Source: Nageia nagi | Lineage: Eukaryota > Pinophyta | Assembly (NCBI GenBank): GCA_050084985.1 | Contig: JBITNC010000001.1 | Span: forward strand, 105,090,001 to 105,154,000 | Length of the DNA stretch: 64,000 nucleotides | Reading direction: 5' to 3' | In this document: piece after piece, positions 1-8,572 of the stretch | Layout: each line of letters starts with the position of its first letter | Position numbering within the stretch: position 1 is the stretch's first letter | Translations under genes and position numbers: made by a program | Notes under the pieces: model-generated | What the model was told of the DNA's origin: nothing | Seen by the model: only the letters and a program-made list of their open reading frames with translations | Databases searched by the model: none

Positions 1-609
1 GCCAGACAAGCATCCATATCCCTGATGAGGATTAACCCCTCGATCTCGCTACAACCTTGCTCTACTACCAGTCAGGCATTCATAGCCCCGGTAGAGGATA
101 TTGTAATCACCCAAGAATCATTGATATAATGTAACAATTTTTTTTTTGTCATCTCCTTTATTTTTTTTTAACTATCAAATGATTCTTGGGTTCGAGATGA
201 AGTGAATAATAGGATAGACACATAACTTTCATTCTTAATGTCTCTTAGAATGATTTCATTCAAATTCTCTTAGAATTTTTTAATGTCGTAAGTGTTTGGA
301 GTTTTTGGATTTTCTTTCAAGCACGAACTTTATGTTTTTCTATCATCTATGGTATATCATTTCTTTATGAAAGAGAAGACAAAGTGAATGTAGTGATAAC
401 AAGGAGATTATTCTAAGATGACCTTTTCACACATTACACATTTACTGGATAATCACTTTTACAATGACATGTAACATATATTTACATCATACAAGGGCAA
501 GGCACCCAATTGCCAAGTGATCTCTAGATGTTTCCATCTAGGTAGATTTTATAATTTTATAATTTTTTATGTGTTTTGTAGTTTTCAATTTTTTAAAATT
601 TTATAATTT
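1..609 (-). other. non-coding 3' region of the Tat element
   Basis: This stretch follows the extra ORF of the minus-strand Tat element and precedes its 3' LTR, which is not reached. No open frame or recognisable protein is seen on either strand. The first 110 bases are less AT-rich than the rest and look different in composition. A stem-loop (109-191) is the only structured feature. No TGTAGACACC-type LTR edge was found here. Confidence 0.5.
109..191. repeat. inverted repeat with T-rich loop
   Basis: The arm at 109-126 and the arm at 173-191 are reverse complements over about 18 bases with a single one-base bulge. The loop of about 46 bases is rich in T. This could fold as a hairpin in RNA from either strand. 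It may be a 3' structure of the Tat transcript or a small palindromic insertion; nothing decides between these. Confidence 0.6.
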
Positions 610-1830
610 TTAATTTTTTAGGACTTTTAAAATTTTTCTAGGGAATCTATTCATGATGCGTTCAAATCTAGTTTGAACCGCATCAGGGTTAAATGAACAA
701 TATGTTGAACTAAACAAAAAACTAAAATCTAATACCACTTGATTATGATAGATTTCTTGAACACAATAATCTAAGTGTTCGAATGTTATGGTTTGTGTGA
801 TTGAGATGATTAGTTCTCGATGTTTTAAAGTCAGGTTGTGAGTACAATCAACTATTATTTTGGGCTTTTCTATAGGCCATAGAAGATAGAAATATATCAT
901 TAAATCATATTCTAAGTTAGGAGAACACCATAACTCAAATGCGTTGATACAAACAATAACTTGATATCCATTTACTTTGACATCCCAACTGTAAGATTCA
1001 CGTGCATCATAGAATATCAAGGCCATTTTTTGTTGTATTTCAAGAGGCATGGAAAAGATATTTGAATACAAAGGAGTAGGAACATTACGAATAACTTTCA
1101 TAAATATATCTTTATCATACCTACTTTCGAACCCTGGAAGATAACTTCTATTATTCTGTACTCTATATCCTTTTGATATTTTTTCGATAATCTCATTTCT
1201 AACCCTTATTTGATTTATCATTTTAAGCTCGGTAATACGGCAAGCTTGCCTTTTCTCCACTATTTATTTCCAAATTGTATGTCGCATTTGCATGTGAAGA
1301 AATATGTGAGTTTGTCTATATTGTTGTTGTAACTTTCTAGGAGGAAAAGCCACAAAAGTATTTGAAAAATCATAAATTACCCTTTTATGAGGTAAATAAT
1401 GTAAAATTTCATCTATCCATTCTAGGCTTTTGGTTAATTGTTTAATGCATTTCAGCCTAGCTAAAAGGAGTGAATACTCAGTTAATTGGTAATTTATGAC
1501 GATTCTCAATATTCCATAAGGCCATTGTAGGTAGAAAGCTATTATTTCTTGTGATATTCTTTCCATATGGGTGAAATAGATTTGTGGATCTAAAATAATG
1601 CTAGCTTCATATCCATAAAAAGTGACTTCCCAACCATTATTTATAACACAAAATATATGGTATGTTCTTTCAAATTATTCATCAATAGTCAATCATAAAT
1701 AATTTAAGAGATTAAAATCAAATCCATGTTTTAAATATGTTAATGCTAAATCACCTGGATATCTTGGCGATAGAAATCGTACTTGTGGTTGCACTATGCT
1801 ACCTTCAGTAGATTCCTTTGCCAAATTCAT
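610..1830 (-). pseudogene. extra ORF of Tat element downstream of integrase, duplicated-domain protein of unknown function
   Basis: One frame of 407 codons starts with ATG at 1830 and ends at 610. In-frame stops fall at codons 46, 52 and 189, so the copy is broken. The product appears to be two copies of a domain of roughly 140 residues. In copy 1, RY (codons 23-24), W67, WP (103-104) and DFS (154-156) align with RY, W282, WP and DFS in copy 2. The W-to-W spacing is 36 residues in both copies, W to DFS is 51 against 50, and RY to W is 44 against 45. The shared pattern is W-[ED]-V-x3-GY, then FYLxWP, then a long helical stretch, then DFSxxF. No signal peptide, membrane segment, zinc finger or chromodomain is visible. 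It lies on the same strand as pol, where some Tat elements are known to carry additional ORFs. I do not recognise the family. Confidence 0.65.
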
Positions 1831-1851
1831 CTTTTCTATTTTAACACTTGA

Positions 1852-1856
1852 CAAAT
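1852..1856. repeat. target-site duplication, left copy (CAAAT)
   Basis: CAAAT directly precedes the left LTR of the gag-only element and recurs directly after its right LTR at 8482-8486. A 5-bp duplication is the normal signature of integrase-mediated insertion. Confidence 0.9.
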
Positions 1857-2123
1857 TGTTAACACATAAAAATGATTTTATGCTTTTAAATCAATGAATT
1901 AAGGAAATATGCTTAGTTTAACTATATGTATTGAATGAATTAAAGTGATAATATCAATGTTTGGCTTAAACATGAATATAGCATGGGTTATCTTGAATAT
2001 TGCATGGTTTGTCTTGAGTATTGCATGAATTATCTTGTTTATTGGTATGTTTATCTTAAATCTTGTGAATTAACCTTATTTATGTGGATGCACGTCGACC
2101 TATGGGCGGTATTACCTATATCT

Positions 2124-2133
2124 ATATAAATAA
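2124..2133 (+). promoter_or_regulatory. TATA box of the gag-only element LTR
   Basis: TATATAAATA lies 267 bases into the LTR, after an AT-rich U3 region, and is identical in the 3' LTR (7799-7808). Transcription would be expected to start about 30 bases downstream, making most of the LTR R and U5. Confidence 0.65.
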
Positions 2134-2539
2134 GGGATCTAATAGTAAGTCCACAATAACAAGGATACACATGATCCCGCGTATGGTCTTGTAAGTGGCT
2201 ACCCCTTAAGGTATCTCTTGGTACCGCCTACAAGGCTGTGGTTTGTGTGCTTCCTTTCGCGAGCTATCCTGACATCTATGATCTATTCTGATATCACACT
2301 GCTATCTGAGACATCCGTATTAAAGCTCTGGACTTGATTGAGAGATCAAAAATCATCAAAAGAAGACCGTCGGCGCTCCCTTATGAACTAGGAACACCGT
2401 CGGCGCTCTATTATCTCTGAAATGGACCGCCCGCGGTCCTCTTTTTGCATCTTCACAGGTGACTACATTTTTGAGAGGCAGTTCATAATCAGCACATCGC
2501 CAACATCTTCATCTTTCGTTGTCAGGTACGTTCTGTGAG

Positions 2540-2609
2540 GTAAGTATACAAACCACAGTCTTGTTTGATTACATTTCTGAATTGGTTATTTTGTTTATTG
2601 TTATCTAGA
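2540..2609 (+). promoter_or_regulatory. possible short leader intron (donor GTAAGT, acceptor TTATCTAG)
   Basis: The transcribed part of the LTR holds GAG|GTAAGTAT at about 2540, close to the ideal plant donor. A T-rich run ending in TATCTAG at about 2608 could be an acceptor, giving an intron of about 70 bases. Both sites are unchanged in the 3' LTR. This is only a motif-based suggestion. Confidence 0.3.
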
Positions 2610-2820
2610 ATAAATTGCTATCTTTAATTCAAATACAAATATATTGGGTTTGTAGATATTTATCTATTTATTTATTTGCATGCTTAATTTTATTTGTAAA
2701 CATTTGTGAGAATAAATTGCTATCCGTAGCTAGAATACAGATAATATTGAGTTTGTAGATAATCCCCTATTTACTTATTTGCACTCTCAATTTTTATTTG
2801 TAAACATTTGGTGAACCCGA
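2609..2820 (+). repeat. tandem duplication spanning the LTR 3' end
   Basis: AATAAATTGCTATC occurs at 2609 and again at 2711, followed each time by a similar AT-rich stretch ending TTTGTAAACATTTG. The second copy ends at the LTR terminus and runs into the primer-binding site. The first copy ends in TTTGTGAG, resembling the start of that site. The unit is about 102 bp. Confidence 0.75.
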
Positions 2821-2826
2821 CGTGAA
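2809..2826 (+). other. primer-binding site, probably tRNA-Trp
   Basis: Three bases after the LTR end, TGGTGAACCCGACGTGAA begins. Its complement ends in CCA and matches the 3' end of plant nuclear tRNA-Trp as I recall it (acceptor arm CGGGTTCA plus CCA). The position is right for minus-strand priming. The tRNA identity rests on memory and should be checked against a tRNA set. Confidence 0.65.
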
Positions 2827-2846
2827 ACACGCTTTCTAATTCAACA

Positions 2847-5066
2847 ATGGGTAGAGATATAAATGAATTGTCAGATTATCCTTCATTAGTTCAATCATCG
2901 CCTGAACAAAATAAAAGAAAAAGAAAAACATGGAAAGGAATAGAGCCAACTAGGAAAAGTGCTAGAATAAATAGAGAAAGTGCTCCTAGGATTATCAAAG
3001 ATAAACTACCAGATGAGGAATCCTATCATGGTGATTCCGAAGATAATGATAGCTTGGATAATGAAACCCTTGAAGCAGGAATCTTAGAAAATCTAGTTCT
3101 ACCTTTGGAAAACAAATCACAATTGGTCCTTTATCGTTGGGTAAAATCTAACAATTCAAACCTCACTGAAGATAAACTAAGGTTGATACAAAAATTCATA
3201 GAGCATTTTGGGGCATTCTACAAGTTTTCTGAAGATCCTACCATAGCTTATTCATTGCATAAAATCTATGAATGTTTAACCATGAATGGCCTCAGATTTT
3301 CCTTTAGAACATTTCTTGGTGAACCAATCTTTTTTTCAAGCATCATAATCGATTATAATAGAACCGCTCGCGATCTAAATCTTATAGAAATGGACCGCCC
3401 GCGGCCTATTTCTACCATGGAAAGTCATATCAACTTTTGTATGCTCCATCATGATCAAAACTCTTTTGCCCCTGAGATAGTTAAACAAAATATTTGTGAA
3501 CCCTCTTCATCATCTTTGGCATTTGCATATCATAAGCCAATAACATTAGAAGAAGAAGATGATGAAATAATTGAGTTCGATGATGAGTCTGATAGTGAGT
3601 CAGAAATAGAATTTGAAATAGACCCTGTTGCATAAAAACTTCTTAATGCTTACCCTTTTTGGTCAGATAAAGAAAAGAAAATCAAAGAAATAGAGTTAAA
3701 GAAAATAGTAAATACAAAATCTTACCGAAAAGCTCAAGTAAGTGTAAGACAGGCCATCATGGGAGAACTAGAAAATCAATTGATTCATGAATGGAAAGAA
3801 CAAATAGGAAGATTTACTCCTGGAATACTTGATTATGAAAGTGAGGAAGAACCTGAAAATCTTGATCTCATAAATAAGCAACCTGAGGATAATCCAATCA
3901 CACAAATTGAAAGAGAAAAATCAGAGAAAATGAGAGCACAATTAGCAAACATGGCTGAACAATTGAAAAGGCTAATACATTTAAATGAAGCAAAGGAGAA
4001 TGAAAAACTAGAAGAAAGTCACCCTCTTTGTTCAAGAATAAGAAGTAAAATTTGGAAAGGGAAACTCATAGCTTTTGACAAATATAATGGTAAGAGTGAT
4101 CCGAGAATGCATATTGTAATCTTTGAAGAAGCAGCTTATAGACATCAACATGATCCTGATATGTTAGCTAGACTTTTTTCACTTAGCCTAGGGGAAGAAG
4201 CATCTAACTGGTACTACGGACTTGAAAATCAAAGCATCAAGAGTTATGAGCAACTAAAACGTGAATTCATAGATCAATATCATTATAACATAAAGAGAAA
4301 ACCACTCATTATAGATCTTGACAAAATGAAACAGGAAGAAAATCAGCCATTTAGCAAGTTTTTAGCCGAATGGAAGAAAATTGCAAAATTCATAAACTTG
4401 AATGAGAAAGAACTAAAACACATGTTGATAAACTCCATCAGAGATGAGATGATGCTTGAATTCCTTAACTATATAGACCAACCCCTCTCTGAAATGATTG
4501 ATTCCATGATTCGAAAAGAGCAACACATGATGAAAATTGGTTTGTGGAAACTTAGAAAAGAAGAAAGGGAAACTGCAACAATCAACATAATCACACAAGA
4601 AAAACGCAAACAAAAATCAAGCAAGCCTCCGACTCCCCGAGTATACACTAAAATCACAGAAGATCAGAATGAATTGTTGCAATCATTAGTGAAGAAAGGT
4701 CTAATTCAATTGCCACCTGTAAACCAACAAGCCACTAAAACTACAGGAGGATTTTGCCTATACCATAGAGTTCATGGCCACAAAACATGTGAATGTAGAA
4801 AATTCAGAGATATCATCCAAGATCTGGTAGATAGAAAAGCAATATCATTTGAAAAACTTGACATAAAAGGAAAAGCTCCTGTGCATACAGATAATGAAAA
4901 CTTAGGAATCTACAAAAACCCCATGCCCAAACATAACACAGGAGTAATGTATGCACAGGAAAATGAAACAAAAAGCCCTACTATCACTAGGGCACCATGG
5001 TGTAAGAATCAACATGAAGCTAGCACTAGCGGGGGTGAGTTGCCCTTTGGAAATATCATTTGGTGA
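2847..5066 (+). pseudogene. gag: gag polyprotein of the gag-only element, with one in-frame stop
   Basis: A single frame runs from ATG at 2847 to 5066 (740 codons counting both stops) and is broken only by TAA at 3633-3635. The first part (262 residues) has a basic cluster KRKRK at residues 23-27 that could be a nuclear localisation signal, and a strongly acidic end. The part after the stop holds a capsid-like Retrotrans_gag domain (about residues 105-235 of the 435 from the ATG at 3759, with NWYYGL). A C-x2-H-x4-H-x4-C zinc knuckle follows near residues 332-345, then an LGIYKNPMP motif typical of Tat gags. An older relative at 38.1 kb has a sense AAA codon where this copy has TAA, so the stop is probably a point mutation. 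Two separate proteins or readthrough cannot be excluded. Confidence 0.85.
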
Positions 5067-5700
5067 GTACCCATGATCATACTAATACTAACGGAACTAA
5101 CATTAGGGTAGACACGCTAACCAACACTATGGTAGGGGAAATGGGGATCCATTTTTTAGGTAAAAAGAGGAGCGCCAGCGCTCCATATCTATTAGTGAAG
5201 ATCATCGGCGGTCCTCTTCCGTGATTTATTTTTGTTGGAATGAAAGTCACTAGATCCCCCTCAGTATGGAGTTCTAGCTCTTGGGTCACTATTTTGCATA
5301 TCTCTGGGGGAAGATATCAGTTCTTAAATCATTCTACAGGCCTCTTGACACGGTGCTCAGTTTTATCTCATACACAGTGATCAGTTTCATCATATATATC
5401 AGGCTCCTTGGTGCACAGTGGTTGAGAAAATTTAGGGTACAAGTTTGTACGGATGAACACGGTACAGCCATGATATCAGAAATTCAAAATAAAAAGGGAA
5501 AAATGATTGGCTAGGGTATTCAATAGAAAAACCCTAGGGGCAATTTGGAATCCAGAGGTGATTCGTAGGGATGTGATTTTCACGGTTTTTGATGAATCCT
5601 TGAGAAAAGGACCGCCCGCGGCCTTAGTGAAAAGACCGCCGGCGTTCTAAGTCAGTAAGAAAGGACCGCCTGCGGTCCTTTATCTAGAAAATCAGTTTAT
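5067..5700 (+). other. non-coding spacer after gag, with GC-rich palindromes
   Basis: No pol-like frame follows gag; the short open frames here have no recognisable content. The stretch carries five GC-rich imperfect palindromes (about 5168, 5199, 5609, 5634, 5662) of the same kind as in the LTRs. GGAGCGC-CA-GCGCTCC near 5168 is a perfect 7-bp-arm inverted repeat. Confidence 0.6.
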
Positions 5701-5710
5701 TGAAGTATTA

Positions 5711-5890
5711 CGAGTGCATCATAGATGTTTGATCAACGTTATATCCAGGAGAATATTGCCTTGAGTTTCGTGTTTACAGATCTAAATTATCAGCTTATCC
5801 AAGTATCATGAGTGCATCATAGATGTTTGATGAATGATATATCCAGGAGAATATTGCTTTGAGTTTCATGCTTACAGACCTGAGTGATCA
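5711..5890 (+). repeat. two-copy tandem repeat of about 98 bp
   Basis: GAGTGCATCATAGATGTTTGAT occurs at 5712 and at 5810, each followed by similar sequence including ATATCCAGGAGAATATTGC. It lies directly upstream of the 41-bp array and shares the CAGCTTATC motif found in the later arrays. Confidence 0.75.
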
Positions 5891-5902
5891 GACTATCATG
5901 CT

Positions 5903-6525
5903 TGTGAGTGGAGTCCAGCTCCCACAGTCAGCTTATCATGTGTTTGTGAGAGGAGTTCAGCTCCCATAGTTAGCTTATCATGTGCTTATGAGTGGAGTTC
6001 AGCTCCCATGATCAGACTATCATGCTTGTGAGTGGAGTCCAGCTCCCACAGTCAGCTTATCATGTGTTTGTGAGAGGAGTTCAGCTCCCATAGTTAGCTT
6101 ATCATGTGCTTATGAGTGGAGTTCAGCTCCCATGATCAGACTATCATGCTTGTGAGTGGAGTCCAGCTCCCACAGTCAGCTTATCATGTGTTTGTGAGAG
6201 GAGTCCAGCTCCCATAGTCAGCTTATCATGTGCTTATGAGTGGAGTCCAGCTCCCATGATCAGATTACCATGCTTGTGAGAGGAGTCTAGCTCCCATGAT
6301 CAGATTACCGTGCTTGTGAGTGGAGTCCAGCTCCCACAGTCAGCTTATCATGTGCTTATGAGTGGAGTCCAGCTCCCATGATCAGATTACCATGCTTGTG
6401 AGAGGAGTCTAGCTCCCATGATCAGATTATCATGCTTGTGAGAGGAGTCCAGCTCCCATGGTCCGATTATCATGTGCTTATGAGTGGAGTTCAGCTCCCA
6501 TTATCAGTTTATCATGCTTCTTGGT
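5903..6525 (+). repeat. minisatellite array, about 15 copies of a 41-bp unit
   Basis: The unit contains GAGTGGAGTCCAGCTCCCA and ends in a TATCATG motif. AGCTCCC recurs 15 times at a spacing of about 41 bp. The first nine copies also follow a three-unit higher-order period of about 122 bp. Arrays of this kind in the 3' untranslated part of Tat/Ogre-type elements are known seeds of satellite DNA. Confidence 0.9.
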
Positions 6526-6534
6526 GGAAGTTAG

Positions 6535-7015
6535 TTTCTCACTTGTTTTGCGGAGTTCGGTTCTTATGTGACTGCAGCCAGTGTGAAGGCTCAGTTGTGT
6601 GGAACTTAGCTCTCCCCCTTTAGCTTATCATTGTTTTGCGGAGTTCGGTTCTTCGGCAACTGCAGTACACCTCTTGATGCGAGGGCTCAGTTGTGTGGAA
6701 TTTAGCTCTCACATATCTGCTTATCATTGTTTTGCGGAGTTCGGTTCTTCGGCAACTGCAGTACACCTCTTGATGCGAGGGCTCAGTTGTGTGGAATTTA
6801 GCTCTCACATATCAGCTTATCACTTATTTTGCGGAGTTCGGTTCTTCGGCAACTGGAGTACACCTCTTGATGTGAGGGCTCAGTTGTGTGGATACTTAGC
6901 TCTCCCATCATCAGCTTATCACTTGTTTTGCGGAGTTCGGTTCTTCAGCAACTGGAGTACACCTCTTGATGAGAGGGCTCAGTTGTGTGGATACTTAGCT
7001 CTCCCCTATGTTTGG
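6535..7015 (+). repeat. second tandem array, five copies of a unit of about 97 bp
   Basis: GCGGAGTTCGGTTCTT occurs near 6550, 6638, 6734, 6831 and 6930, giving spacings of 88, 96, 97 and 99 bp. Each unit includes GAGGGCTCAGTTGTGTGGA and ends with an AGCTTATCA motif also seen in the 41-bp array, so the two arrays may share an origin. The repeat creates long apparent reading frames on both strands that should not be taken as genes. Confidence 0.9.
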
Positions 7016-7029
7016 TTATGGTTATCATG

Positions 7030-7175
7030 TTTGGACTTGTGAGTTGATCATGTGTGTTATTATGTCTTGTCTTGTGAGTTGATCATGTGTGTTATCATGT
7101 CTTGGTCTTGTGAGTTGATCATGTGTGTTATCATGTCTTGGTCTTGTGAGTTGTTCATGTTTTGTCTTGTGATGT
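7030..7175 (+). repeat. third tandem array, four copies of a 36-bp unit
   Basis: GAGTTGATCATGTGTGTTAT-type units start near 7041, 7077, 7112 and 7149 at a period of 35-37 bp. The array is followed by about 350 bp of unique non-coding sequence up to the polypurine tract. Confidence 0.85.
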
Positions 7176-7516
7176 GGTCTTGTCAAGTTGTCATCCGGCC
7201 GGCATGTGTGGTCAAGTCGTCTGTCCGGTCATTGTCATATGTGTTGTCAGGTTTGTTGTCTTGGGTCATCAACATTGCGGCAAAGATTATCAGTTTATCA
7301 GACTATCACCTTCTACAGCAAAACGCAAGGGGCAAGCATGCCCAAGGTAATGTAAAAAGGGAGTTTTCTCAACCTATATCTAGCTTTATCATGATGTTGC
7401 TTAAGTTTGGAATGGTTAGTGTTTATCATTGCTTATCAAAATTGCTTGCTATGATGTTGTGTTTTTACTTTGAATGCAAAATCTCAAGTCATCTCATGAT
7501 TTCTTCGATTTCACAT

Positions 7517-7531
7517 CCAAAGTGGGGCATC
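7517..7531 (+). other. polypurine tract
   Basis: AAAGTGGGGCATC lies directly before the 3' LTR. This is the usual form of the plus-strand primer in Ty3/gypsy elements of plants and confirms the plus orientation. Confidence 0.85.
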
Positions 7532-8481
7532 TGTTAACACATAAAAATGATTTTATGCTTTTAAATCAATGAATTAAGGAAATATGCTTAGTTTAACTAT
7601 ATGTATTGAATGAATTAAAGTGATAATATCAATGTTTGGCTTAAACATGAATATAGCATGGGTTATCTTGAATATTGCACGGTTTGTCTTGAGTATTGCA
7701 TGAATTATCTTGTTTATTGGTATGTTTATCTTAAATCTTGTGAATTAACCTTATTTATGTGGATGCACGCCGACCTATGGGCGGTATTACCTATATCTAT
7801 ATAAATAAGGGATCTAATAGTAAGTCCACAATAACAAGGATACACATGATCCCGCGTATGGTCTTGTAAGTGGCTACCCCTTAAGGTATCTCTTGGTACC
7901 GCCTACAAGGCTGTGGTTTGTGTGCTTCCTTTCGCGAGCTATCCTGACATCTATGATCTATTCTGATATCACACTGCTATCTGAGACATCCGTATTAAAG
8001 CTCTGGACTTGATTGAGAGATCAAAAATCATCAAAAGAAGACCGCCGGCGCTCCCTTATGAACTAGGAACACCGTCGGCGCTCTATTATCTCTGAAACGG
8101 ACCGCCCGCGGTCCTCTTTTTGCATCTTCACAGGTGACTACGTTTTTGAGAGGCAGTTCATCATCAGCACATCGCCAACATCTTCATCTTTCGTTGTCAG
8201 GTACGTTCTGTGAGGTAAGTATACAAACCACAGTCTTGTTTGATTGCATTTCTGAATTGGTTATTTTGTTTATTGTTATCTAGAATAAATTGCTATCTTT
8301 AATTCAAATACAAATATATTGGGTTTGTAGATATTTATCTATTTATTTATTTGCATGCTCAATTTTATTTGTAAACATTTGTGAGAATAAATTGCTATCC
8401 GTAGCTAGAATACAGATAATATTGAGTTTGTAGATAATCCCCTATTTACTTATTTGCACTCTCAATTTTTATTTGTAAACA
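7532..8481 (+). repeat. 3' LTR of gag-only element
   Basis: 950 bp, the same length and ends as the 5' LTR. About eight single-base differences were seen by eye, of which seven are transitions and several fall at CpG sites (for example in the palindrome at 8039, which is GACCGCC here and GACCGTC in the 5' copy). It is followed by CAAAT at 8482-8486. Confidence 0.95.
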
Positions 8482-8572
8482 CAAATATTAATACTTTTAT
8501 TTATTTATTATTTTAACAATAAAATAAAATGAAAGAAAACTAATGTACATTTTTTTTTTATGTATAGAAGGG

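Larger units (their letters stand above)
1857..2806 (+). repeat. 5' LTR of gag-only element
   Basis: 950 bp, starting TGTTAACACA and ending TTTGTAAACA. It carries a TATA box at 2124-2133, three GC-rich imperfect palindromes (2364, 2396, 2424), a strong candidate 5' splice site AG|GTAAGTAT at about 2540, and a tandem duplication of about 102 bp at its 3' end (2609 and 2711). It differs from the 3' LTR at about eight positions. Confidence 0.95.
1857..8481 (+). mobile_element. young non-autonomous gag-only LTR retrotransposon (TR-GAG type)
   Basis: A complete 6625-bp element flanked by CAAAT duplications. It has 950-bp LTRs that begin TGTTAACA and end AAACA, a primer-binding site, a gag gene, and a polypurine tract. 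There is no protease, RT, RNase H or integrase in any frame. Between gag and the polypurine tract lie about 2.4 kb of non-coding sequence with several minisatellite arrays. The layout matches the TR-GAG class, non-autonomous elements that keep gag and borrow enzymes. By eye the LTRs differ at about eight of 950 sites, seven of them transitions, so the insertion is recent. It sits inside the Tat element between the integrase end and the extra ORF. Its gag resembles that of the surrounding Tat element, so a Tat relative is a plausible helper. Confidence 0.9.

Noticed and set aside
610-1830. Extra ORF considered as an envelope-like protein
   Set aside because: No signal peptide, no transmembrane segment and no furin-type site are visible; the duplicated-domain structure does not fit.
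5281-5514. Open frame after gag taken as a start of protease or pol
   Set aside because: No protease or RT motif, hydrophobic random composition, and repeats start soon after.
5903-6525. Regular short repeats considered as a CRISPR array
   Set aside because: Units are contiguous with no unique spacers, the genome is clearly a plant, and the array is inside an LTR element.
6599-7537. Long open frames over the tandem arrays of the gag-only element (6599-7042, 7052-7537, 6620-6808 minus)
   Set aside because: They arise because the repeat units happen to lack stops in one frame. Products are simple repeats of the unit with no domain, and they lie after gag in a non-coding position.
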